Below, piece by piece: positions 31,565 through 39,167 of a stretch of 64,000 nucleotides of DNA (its first letter is position 1; the number at the start of each line of letters is the position of its first letter). The translations under genes were made by a program, and so were the position numbers. The notes beneath the pieces were generated by a model, which searched no databases, was not told the origin of the DNA, and worked only from the letters and a program-made list of their open reading frames with translations. This stretch comes from Pedobacter mendelii. Its GTDB lineage: Bacteria > Bacteroidota > Bacteroidia > Sphingobacteriales > Sphingobacteriaceae. Location: contig NZ_BMDJ01000001.1 in NCBI RefSeq assembly GCF_014635725.1, positions 186,001 to 250,000 of the forward strand, in the 5' to 3' direction.

Positions 31565-32408
31565 TACTTTCAAAGATTTAAGATTTAAGATTTTCAAATC
31601 TGGCAATCCACTTTTCTTTTATATTGGTATAAATGTTATTTTATTTTTGGTAACTGCAGTAACAGGTATATTCGTTTTTTTAAGTGGCAGTTCTTTAAGT
31701 TTTAAATCGTGGTTGTTTGAATATGTTGGTTTACCAGCAAGCTTATCTAATTTACCAGAAAGATTTTATACCATTTTAACGTATATGTTTTTTCATACAG
31801 ATATTTTCCATATTCTTTTTAATATGCTTGGTTTATACTGGTTTGGAAACATATTTATGAATTTCTTAAAAAGCAGGCAATTCCATTTTGTTTACCTGTC
31901 GGGTGGCCTTTTCGGTGGTTTATTTGCTGTTGCCTTTTTAAATATTTTCCCGGTTTTTTCTGGTTCGTTAGAAAATACTAACATAGTTGGTGCATCTGCA
32001 GCGGTGATGGCAATTATATTTGCGGCAGCAACCTTAGTACCCAATTACACCATAATGTTGCTATTTTTTGGTGAGGTTAAAATTAAATGGATAGCACTTG
32101 TTTATTTCATTTTAGATTTTTTATCAATCGGATCAGCAAATGCTGGTGGTAGTTTAGCACATATTGGCGGTGCAATTTTAGGGTTTGCTTACATTAAAAG
32201 CCTGCAAAATGGTAGCGATTGGAGCAAAATTTTTGAGAAAAACCCGAAATTAAGAGTTGTAAAAAATGAGCAGCCAATAAAAAAGCCTACTTTTAAGGAT
32301 GTTTCACAAACAGAAATTGATGAAATTTTAGATAAAATATCAACATCCGGCTACGATAAATTGACAGCGACAGAGAAGGAAAAATTATTTAAAGCAAGTA
32401 AAGATTAA
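31557..32408 (+). CDS. Rhomboid-family intramembrane serine protease (2)
   Basis: 283 residues from ATG 31557, which overlaps the previous stop (ATGAATAA); codons upstream of it belong to the first rhomboid in another frame. Six helices; active-site regions are FFHTDIFHILFNMLGLYWFG, VGASAAVMAIIFAA with the catalytic Ser, and SLAHIGGAILGFAYI with the catalytic His. A soluble C-terminal tail (about residues 225-283) ends in ATEKEKLFKASKD, resembling the helix that closes many Bacteroidota rhomboids. Two non-identical rhomboids in one operon may have different clients or form a heteromer (inference). Confidence 0.93.
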   Translation: MNNTFKDLRFKIFKSGNPLFFYIGINVILFLVTAVTGIFVFLSGSSLSFKSWLFEYVGLPASLSNLPERFYTILTYMFFHTDIFHILFNMLGLYWFGNIFMNFLKSRQFHFVYLSGGLFGGLFAVAFLNIFPVFSGSLENTNIVGASAAVMAIIFAAATLVPNYTIMLLFFGEVKIKWIALVYFILDFLSIGSANAGGSLAHIGGAILGFAYIKSLQNGSDWSKIFEKNPKLRVVKNEQPIKKPTFKDVSQTEIDEILDKISTSGYDKLTATEKEKLFKASKD

Positions 32409-33527
32409 ATGTCAAAGCCAAATTCTAAATATACTTTTTTCGACAAAATATTTCTGCCTCTAACTGTTGTAGCGGTTATTTCCCTGTTGCTTGGAACAAT
32501 TGCAGGAAACATAGATCCTCGAAAAAATATTTTATTAGCATACTTCGCATTAGCCTATCCATATTCTCTTTTAATATGTATTCTTTTTTTTATTTGGTGG
32601 GCAGTTAGAAAAAGATGGATATTTTCAATTGTAATTATTTTTGTAATTGCAATTGGATATAAGACTCTTCATGCAACTTTCGGTTTTGGCGGTATTGAAG
32701 GCACATCAAAAAAAGAAGAAGGTAGCATTAGAATAATGACGTATAATGTGCACAGTTTTAAGCTTTTTGGAGAAAATAATACCATATCTGTTAAAGATAA
32801 AATGCTTACGATTGTACAGGAACAAAACCCTGATGTGATATGTCTCCAAGAATTTTATACTAGGCACAAAGGCGATTTTAATACCATTGATAGCTTGAAA
32901 AGACTATTGAACACTAAATATTACTATTTTAAACCAGTAGAAAACAATACTTACGAAGCCTTTGGATTAGCGATTTTCTCTAAATACCCTATTAAGAACA
33001 AAGGTGATATTATGTTTGATGGTCACGGTGACAATATGAGCATTTATGCAGATTTAGATATTGATGGCAAAATGCTCAGGGTTTTTAATGTTCATTTTCA
33101 GTCCATCAGTTTTCAACCTCAAGATTATGAATTCATCGATCAGCTAACAAAAAAAACCAGAGGTAAATTATATGCTTCTAAAAGAATTTTAAAAATGCTT
33201 AGGTATGCTTTTGTTAAAAGAAGTGATCAGGTGGATATTATGAAAAAAGAAATGGCTGCCTGTAAAACGCCATATTTAATTGCAGGCGATTTTAACGACA
33301 CACCTGCTTCTTACGCTGTAAACCAAATAACAGATGGTTTAAAAAATACATTTGCTGAAAAAGGCTCGGGCTTTGGCAAAACTTACAATGGAAAATTTCC
33401 TAATTTTCAGATAGATTATATTTCTACATCCAAAGATTTTGAAGTGCTAAATTACCAAATTACAAGGGCCAAGCTTTCTGATCATTTTCCAGTTAGAACA
33501 GATTTAAAATTTATTGATAGAAAATAA
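32409..33527 (+). CDS. Membrane-anchored endonuclease/exonuclease/phosphatase-family protein
   Basis: 372 residues; ATG follows the rhomboid stop with no gap. Three N-terminal hydrophobic helices (about residues 15-36, 44-64, 70-88) anchor an EEP domain on the outer face. Motifs: IRIMTYNVHSFKLFG (metal-binding Asn), VICLQEFYTRH (Glu), FNVHFQSISF, LIAGDFNDTPASYAV (Asp/Asn) and LSDHFPVRTDL (Asp-His). Anchored EEP proteins of this type in Bacteroidota are probably phosphodiesterases or nucleases; the substrate is unknown. It forms a three-gene operon with the rhomboids, which could regulate or release it. Confidence 0.9.
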   Translation: MSKPNSKYTFFDKIFLPLTVVAVISLLLGTIAGNIDPRKNILLAYFALAYPYSLLICILFFIWWAVRKRWIFSIVIIFVIAIGYKTLHATFGFGGIEGTSKKEEGSIRIMTYNVHSFKLFGENNTISVKDKMLTIVQEQNPDVICLQEFYTRHKGDFNTIDSLKRLLNTKYYYFKPVENNTYEAFGLAIFSKYPIKNKGDIMFDGHGDNMSIYADLDIDGKMLRVFNVHFQSISFQPQDYEFIDQLTKKTRGKLYASKRILKMLRYAFVKRSDQVDIMKKEMAACKTPYLIAGDFNDTPASYAVNQITDGLKNTFAEKGSGFGKTYNGKFPNFQIDYISTSKDFEVLNYQITRAKLSDHFPVRTDLKFIDRK

Positions 33528-33655
33528 ATATCTTATCAGACTGATCCGCAGTAAATTTTAAGATATTAAATCATTTTTCTTACCATACATCAACAATCAA
33601 TTTTAACTTATTTCAGATATTTGTTTCCTAAATTGAAAATAAAATACATAAAAAT

Positions 33656-34288
33656 ATGAGTTTATTAGAAGCATTAAACTGGCGTTATGCCGTTAAAAAA
33701 ATGAATGGTCAACCAGTTGAACAGGAAAAAGTAGATAAAATTATCGCCGCTGCGCATTTGGCTCCAACTTCATCGGGTTTGCAACCTTTTAAGGTAATTG
33801 TAATAACAGATCAGGAATTAAAAGAAAAGATTGCACCTATTGCATTTAATCAGTCTCAAATTATAGATTCTTCTCATTTGTTAGTTTTTGCGGCTTTCGA
33901 AGATTATACTGAAGAAGGCATCGATGCATTTTTTAGCTATATGAATGCGGAGCGTGGGTTACCTGATTCTGCAACTGATGCTTACAAAGCACAGCTTAAA
34001 GGAATGATTTTAGGAAGACCTGCAGAAGAAAACTTTAATCACGCAGCTCGTCAGGCTTATATTGGTTTTGGTATGGCACTTGCAGAGGCTGCCTTATTAA
34101 AAGTAGATTCGACGCCAATGGAAGGCTTTAATGCACCTGCACTTGATGAGCTTTTGGGTTTAAACAAGCAAGGTTTAAAAAGCGTTACATTATTGCCACT
34201 AGGTTATAGAGATGAGGCTAACGATTGGTTAGTTAATCTTAAAAAAGTACGTAGACCGCTAGGTGAATTTCTAATCGAGCGCAAATAA
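33656..34288 (+). CDS. NAD(P)H-dependent nitroreductase-family oxidoreductase
   Basis: 210 residues, the usual length of NfsB/DrgA-type flavoproteins. FMN-binding features are NWRYAVKKMNGQPV at the N-terminus, AAHLAPTSSGLQPFKVIVI, NFNHAARQAYIGFGMALAEA and GLKSVTLLPLGYRDEANDWL with KVRRPLGEF at the end. It reduces nitroaromatics or quinones with NAD(P)H in vitro; the natural substrate is unknown. It is cytoplasmic and monocistronic, with a strong terminator 27 bp downstream. Confidence 0.92.
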   Translation: MSLLEALNWRYAVKKMNGQPVEQEKVDKIIAAAHLAPTSSGLQPFKVIVITDQELKEKIAPIAFNQSQIIDSSHLLVFAAFEDYTEEGIDAFFSYMNAERGLPDSATDAYKAQLKGMILGRPAEENFNHAARQAYIGFGMALAEAALLKVDSTPMEGFNAPALDELLGLNKQGLKSVTLLPLGYRDEANDWLVNLKKVRRPLGEFLIERK

Positions 34289-34314
34289 GTTCCCATCTTA
34301 AAGCATAAGTTAAT

Positions 34315-34348
34315 AGCCGGTTTTACTACAAGTAAAATCGGCTTTTTT
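34315..34348 (+). terminator. Rho-independent terminator after the nitroreductase gene
   Basis: AGCCGGTTTTAC pairs with GTAAAATCGGCT over a 5-nt loop (12 bp, one G-T), followed by six T. Confidence 0.85.
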
Positions 34349-34370
34349 ATGTGAAAAAATGTTAAACCCT

Positions 34371-34400
34371 TTTGCAGGTTATGCGCTCTATATATATTTG
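34371..34400 (+). promoter_or_regulatory. Promoter of the macroglobulin/plug gene (-33 TTTG, -7 TATATTTG)
   Basis: TTTG at 34371-34374, an 18-bp spacer and TATATTTG at 34393-34400. Predicted start near 34406, leader about 31 nt. Confidence 0.6.
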
Positions 34401-34436
34401 GATATATTTACATCCTAAGTAATTAATTTCCTGTTC

Positions 34437-37166
34437 ATGAAGATTTTTAGAATTCTATCTATTGTAGTTTCTTTTTTGTATTTGCTAAACTTTTCCGCCT
34501 CGGCACAAACTGATACTGTTAGTATTAATACCATAATAACTAAAACCAATAAAGTTTTAAATGATTATCCTGCTGAGAAAATTTATCTTCATTTTGATAA
34601 ACCATATTACGCAGTAGCAGATACAATTTGGTTTAAAGCTTATGTTACCGAAAATCAAAATTTTCTTTCAGCAATAAGTAAAATCATTTATGTAGATGTA
34701 ATTAATCAACGCGATTCTTTAATTCAAACCTTAAAGCTTCCGCTAAACGGCGGTTTGGCTGAAGGTAACATTCCATTATCCATTGAGAATTACAAACAAG
34801 GAAACTATCATATCAGAGCATATACTATGTGGATGTTAAATGCTGATGACCCAGCATTTTTTAATAAGACATTTTATGTAGGTGAAGCAATTGATAAAGA
34901 AGTTAAAACTCATATATCTTACAAAAACACATCAACAGATAAGCAAGAGAAAATTGATGCCAGGATACAGTTCAAAGATTCAAACAACAAGCCTTATGCA
35001 AACAGGAATGTAAATTGGCAGGTTGTAACCAGTTACACATCCATCGCAAAAGGAAGAGGTACAACTGATGCAAGTGGCTATTTAACAATTAGCATGTCTG
35101 CTAACCAAAAGGCAGAGTATCAACTACAAAAAGGCGAACTAATTACAAGTATTAACACAACGGATAAAGATATAGTAAACAATACCTTCCAGCTAAAAAA
35201 TGCCATTATTAATAAAGACGTACAGTTTTTTCCCGAAGGTGGAAATCTAGTTGCAGGGCTAACAGGCAAAGTTGCATTCAAAGCTGTTAAAAGTGATGGT
35301 TTGGGTATAAATGCTAAAGGTGTTGTTTCGGATAATGATGGTAAACAAGTTGCCACATTTACTGCGCAACATTTAGGCATGGGCAGTTTTACTATGCTGC
35401 CAGAAGCTGGCAAAACCTATAAAGCGAGTTTAACTTATGCTGATGGAACCACACAAACTGTAAACCTTCCTGCAGTTGTAGCTTCGGGTATTTCTATAGT
35501 TATCAATAATACCGATGATGAAAATATTGCTATAAAAATTGCTTCTAACGATGCATTTTTTCAACAAAATCAGGGTAAAAAGTTTTATGTGATTGCGCAA
35601 AGCAAAGGTGTTATATGCTACGGTGCGCAAACAGCACTATCAAATAAAGAATATAGCACAACAGTTTCTAAAGCTAAATTTCCTTCAGGCATTGCTCAGT
35701 TTACATTATTTACAGAAAGCGGTAAACCACTAAGCGAAAGAATCGTTTTTGTTCAGCATAAAAATGGTTTAGCTCTAGCTTTAACAAGTCCTGCTGTTTC
35801 TTACGGTATAAAGAAAAAAGTTAAAATAAACCTTGCCGCTAAAAAAGATGGTTTACCTGTAGATGGTAACTTCTCGGTATCGGTTGTTGATGAAACTAAA
35901 GTTCCATTTAATGAGGATGGTGCAAGTACTATTTTTACAGGTTTACTGTTGAGCAGTGATTTAAAAGGTTATATCGAAAAGCCAAACTATTATTTTAATG
36001 TTCCTGACGCGAAGAAAGCAGCAGATTTAGATATTCTTCTTCTAACTCAAGGTTATCGAAATTATTCCTACACTGATATTATTGCCAATAAACTTCCAAA
36101 AATTACATTTTTACCTGAACAAGGGATAGAATTTTCTGGTATTTTAAGATTGAGTAATGGCATCCCGGTTAGAAAGGGTGCGCTGCTCCTTACCATTCCT
36201 GATAAACGCATTAATATGGAAGGAACTACAGACCCCGTAGGAAATTTTAAATTTTCAAATCTGGTATTTAACGATTCTTCTAAAGTAACCATTACAGCAA
36301 AGTATAATGTGAATTATAAAAACATGACTTTAAGCTTAAACGGTTCACCAATACCTTCCGTTAGCAGAAATTTTAGCGGCGCAGATGAAGTGCTTAACAT
36401 AGATAGCACGCTAACAACCTACTTAGATAATAGCAAAAAACAATATGCATATCTGCACACTCTTAAAGATGTAACGATTAAAGCTGCGGCAATTCCTAAA
36501 GTAAGCCATAAAGATTATCCTGCATTAACTGGATTATCTGCTGTTGCAGACCATGAGATTACGGGAGACAGACTAACTGGATGTAACTTACTTATAAATT
36601 GCCTGCAAACAATGGCCACTGGAACAACTTATATCGATAACATTTTCTATGTAACAAGAGATTATAATCAAGGAAATAAAACCCCAATGGGTATTTTTAT
36701 TAATGGTATGCTTATGGACGTAAATCAACTGGCTTCTATCGACCCTTCAAGCGTAGAATCAGTAGAAATCTTTCTGAAAGATGAACTTGGTTTAGTTAAT
36801 AGGGCAAATAATATCAACGGAGTTATCGTTATTAACCAGAAAAAAGCACCTAAAGGAACAAAAATTTCTAAAAGCCAGTTAATGGATATGCTTCCCAAAT
36901 ATTATGAACTTACTTTTTCTCCTCAAGGTTATAATAAAGAGCGCCAATTCTACATGCCTAAATATGATGTTCCGGCAAATTTAAACCGAAATGATTTACG
37001 TACCACCATTTACTGGAACCCAAAAGTTGTAACGGATAAAGCTACAGGATTAACATCTTTCGATTTTTACAATGCAGATGGGAAAGGCCAGTATAAAGTA
37101 GTTGTTGAGGGTATAGATGGAACAGGAAACATTGGAAGATCTGTTTTCAGATATACCGTTAAGTAG
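34437..37166 (+). CDS. Secreted macroglobulin-domain protein with a TonB plug-like domain
   Basis: 909 residues. The signal peptide is MKIFRILSIVVSFLYLLNFSASA. Residues about 40-150 match the MG2 domain of alpha-2-macroglobulins (KIYLHFDKPYYAVADTIWFKAYV, RAYTMWMLN). Several beta-sandwich or carboxypeptidase-regulatory-like domains follow (FFPEGGNLVAGLTGKVAFKA; FSGILRLSNGIPVRKGALLL). Residues about 675-800 look like a TonB-receptor plug (VTIKAAAIPK, MGIFINGMLM, LASIDPSSVESVEIFLKDEL, NGVIVINQKK). No beta-barrel follows; the protein ends about 110 residues later in a short beta domain. It is probably periplasmic or in the inner leaflet of the outer membrane. No thioester motif is visible. It is monocistronic, with its own promoter. 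Function unknown. Confidence 0.8.
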   Translation: MKIFRILSIVVSFLYLLNFSASAQTDTVSINTIITKTNKVLNDYPAEKIYLHFDKPYYAVADTIWFKAYVTENQNFLSAISKIIYVDVINQRDSLIQTLKLPLNGGLAEGNIPLSIENYKQGNYHIRAYTMWMLNADDPAFFNKTFYVGEAIDKEVKTHISYKNTSTDKQEKIDARIQFKDSNNKPYANRNVNWQVVTSYTSIAKGRGTTDASGYLTISMSANQKAEYQLQKGELITSINTTDKDIVNNTFQLKNAIINKDVQFFPEGGNLVAGLTGKVAFKAVKSDGLGINAKGVVSDNDGKQVATFTAQHLGMGSFTMLPEAGKTYKASLTYADGTTQTVNLPAVVASGISIVINNTDDENIAIKIASNDAFFQQNQGKKFYVIAQSKGVICYGAQTALSNKEYSTTVSKAKFPSGIAQFTLFTESGKPLSERIVFVQHKNGLALALTSPAVSYGIKKKVKINLAAKKDGLPVDGNFSVSVVDETKVPFNEDGASTIFTGLLLSSDLKGYIEKPNYYFNVPDAKKAADLDILLLTQGYRNYSYTDIIANKLPKITFLPEQGIEFSGILRLSNGIPVRKGALLLTIPDKRINMEGTTDPVGNFKFSNLVFNDSSKVTITAKYNVNYKNMTLSLNGSPIPSVSRNFSGADEVLNIDSTLTTYLDNSKKQYAYLHTLKDVTIKAAAIPKVSHKDYPALTGLSAVADHEITGDRLTGCNLLINCLQTMATGTTYIDNIFYVTRDYNQGNKTPMGIFINGMLMDVNQLASIDPSSVESVEIFLKDELGLVNRANNINGVIVINQKKAPKGTKISKSQLMDMLPKYYELTFSPQGYNKERQFYMPKYDVPANLNRNDLRTTIYWNPKVVTDKATGLTSFDFYNADGKGQYKVVVEGIDGTGNIGRSVFRYTVK

Positions 37167-37354
37167 GCATATAACCTCAGTGGGTATAAATTCAATTTCA
37201 AGTAACTCAATATTAAATAGATTGCTTCAACTGATTGCACACCCCTTCATTCAGTTCGCAATTACGTGCTCAAAAAGTCGGTTTTGCGAGGAAATTTTTC
37301 AGCCGATTAGCAATCTTTCCTGCTGCAACTTATTTTTTTCTTTCAAAAAAGATT

Positions 37355-38314
37355 TTACCAAATCTGATGAGGCAACTTTTCGCCCTTTAAACCTGCAATA
37401 ATATTTTTCGCCACTAAATTTGCCATAGCACTTCGAGTTTTCTGCGTTGCAGAACCAATATGTGGCAGAACGGCAACACTTTCCATATTTAGTAAAGAAT
37501 TATCCTTATTCATTGGTTCAGGATTAGTAACATCCAAGCCTGCACCCCAAATTATTTTTTGTTGAAGGGCAAAAATTAAATCTTGCTCATTATGAATTCC
37601 CCCTCTTGCAGTGTTGATGAAAATTGATTCAGGCTTCATTTTTTTAAAAACCTCAATATTAAACTTATCTTTTGTTTCTGGTGTTAATGTGGTATGAACA
37701 GATAGCACATCGCTTTGCTTAAGTAATTCATCAAAAGAAACATATTTTGCATCAATTTCATTTTCTGCTTCTTCGTTTTTATTCCTGTTATGGTAAACTA
37801 CCTGCATTCCATAAGCACCAATACATTTTTTTGCCATTTCCATTCCAATTTTACCCATGCCAAAAATACCTAAGGTTTTACCGTTCAGTTCAATTCCAAG
37901 TTCTGGTGTTGGCTCATAATTTTGCCACTGCCCGTTAATAATTTTTTTATGCAGGTAAAATGCCTTTCTGGAAACAGCAAGCATTAATAAAAAAGCGGTA
38001 TCGGCAGTGGCTCCGCTTAAAACACCAGGTGTATTTCCGACAGGAATATTTAAGCTTTTTGCTTCTTTAATATCAACATTATCAAAACCAACAGCATGCA
38101 AGGCAATAACTTTTAAATGCTTGCAAGCATTAAGAAAATCGGCATTAATTTTATTTGGCCCAACGCTTATAAAAGCATCAACATCCTGGCAGGCGCCAAT
38201 TAATTCTTTAACCGTAATTTGTCTGTTTTCTTTCCACCAGGTTACAGCTATGTTGTTTTCTTCCAATAATTTAACCCCGCTTTCTGCAATATTGCCACTT
38301 ATAAAAACTTTCAT
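37355..38314 (-). CDS. D-2-hydroxyacid dehydrogenase (glyoxylate/hydroxypyruvate reductase-like)
   Basis: 319 residues, cytoplasmic. NAD(P)-binding Rossmann motif LGIFGMGKIGMEMAKKC, HNRNKNEEAE after beta-2 (Arg suggests possible NADPH preference), and the catalytic trio Arg in INTARGGIHNE, Glu in DVTNPEPMNKD and His in VLPHIGSATQKTR. The substrate loop reads ALHAVGFDNVD. This is the GhrB/GyaR type that reduces glyoxylate or hydroxypyruvate; the exact 2-oxoacid cannot be fixed. It appears monocistronic and converges on the macroglobulin gene; 37167-37354 between them holds nothing recognised. Confidence 0.9.
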   Translation of the reverse strand: MKVFISGNIAESGVKLLEENNIAVTWWKENRQITVKELIGACQDVDAFISVGPNKINADFLNACKHLKVIALHAVGFDNVDIKEAKSLNIPVGNTPGVLSGATADTAFLLMLAVSRKAFYLHKKIINGQWQNYEPTPELGIELNGKTLGIFGMGKIGMEMAKKCIGAYGMQVVYHNRNKNEEAENEIDAKYVSFDELLKQSDVLSVHTTLTPETKDKFNIEVFKKMKPESIFINTARGGIHNEQDLIFALQQKIIWGAGLDVTNPEPMNKDNSLLNMESVAVLPHIGSATQKTRSAMANLVAKNIIAGLKGEKLPHQIW

Positions 38315-38356
38315 ACTATAGTTAACAGCAAAATTTTTAAGATGTTTCTAACAATA

Positions 38357-39166
38357 TTATGGCACTATAATATTAAGTGCTTGATAGGTATGGGCACTAA
38401 AATAGCCTAATGCATTATTAGATATATTAGTGGTTGGGTTTGCTGGTGTTGTACCCTGATTTGGACCACGACCAGACTGCTCGCTTAATGCATACCAGTA
38501 ATCAAATATGTTAGAATCTATGGTTTCCATTTCTACTTTCACCTTATCTTTACTATTCAATTCATCACTATCGTTATTATCGTTGCCGGATTTGAAAAAT
38601 AGCTGTATCCTGAGTTGATTTCCATCGGTCAGGCGATCGTTAGACACATAAAATCGTTGAGAAGCATTGTCGTTAACATATAAATTGAAATGATAAAAAT
38701 TGGTTTCACTTTTTGGATCAACAAGGTAAGCGGCAGCAGTTTTTCGTTCGTTGCCAAAGAAATTATTGCTTACAATACCAATAGAATCTAACTTAACAAT
38801 AGCAGGCATTTTAGAGGTTGCCGTATAAGTTTTACCCTCAACAACTACTTTCATTGTATAAGTAACACCTGGTACGCCACGCATTCCAAAAGCATAAATA
38901 CCTGGCTGAGTTTCTGCAAAATTATAAATATTTCCTCTTGAATCACTCACGGTAACAACTGCGCCAGAAACAGATGGGTATTTATTCTGTCCATCATAAG
39001 CAATAGATTTACTTATTTTTATTTGTTGAGCAAGTAACCTATTGTCAATTTTCCCTTCTATTACCAATTGTGGCTCGGCGTTGTTGGTATCTATTTCAAT
39101 AATTTTCTTACATGAGGAGAAAAGTATAGATGCTATTGAAAAGTACATTAAAAATTTTTTCATCAT
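38357..39166 (-). CDS. DUF4249 lipoprotein, partner of the upstream TonB receptor
   Basis: 269 residues. Lipobox ASILFSSC at about Cys19. Typical DUF4249 layout: NAEPQLVIEGKIDNRLLAQQIKISKSI, VSGAVVTVSDSRGNIYNF, then VTYTMKVVVEGKTYTATSKMP and a beta-rich C-terminus ending YLSAHTY-like (GYFSAHTYQALNIIV). These lipoproteins accompany TonB-dependent receptors and probably act as surface-exposed substrate binders, in the manner of SusD but of another fold. The start is next to the receptor stop codon (1-bp gap), so the pair is translationally coupled. Confidence 0.88.
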   Translation of the reverse strand: MMKKFLMYFSIASILFSSCKKIIEIDTNNAEPQLVIEGKIDNRLLAQQIKISKSIAYDGQNKYPSVSGAVVTVSDSRGNIYNFAETQPGIYAFGMRGVPGVTYTMKVVVEGKTYTATSKMPAIVKLDSIGIVSNNFFGNERKTAAAYLVDPKSETNFYHFNLYVNDNASQRFYVSNDRLTDGNQLRIQLFFKSGNDNNDSDELNSKDKVKVEMETIDSNIFDYWYALSEQSGRGPNQGTTPANPTTNISNNALGYFSAHTYQALNIIVP

Positions 39167-39167
39167 G

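Noticed and set aside
37117..37401. A 94-codon frame spanning the end of the macroglobulin/plug gene and the dehydrogenase end
   Set aside because: It overlaps the ends of two well-supported genes and has no recognisable domain.
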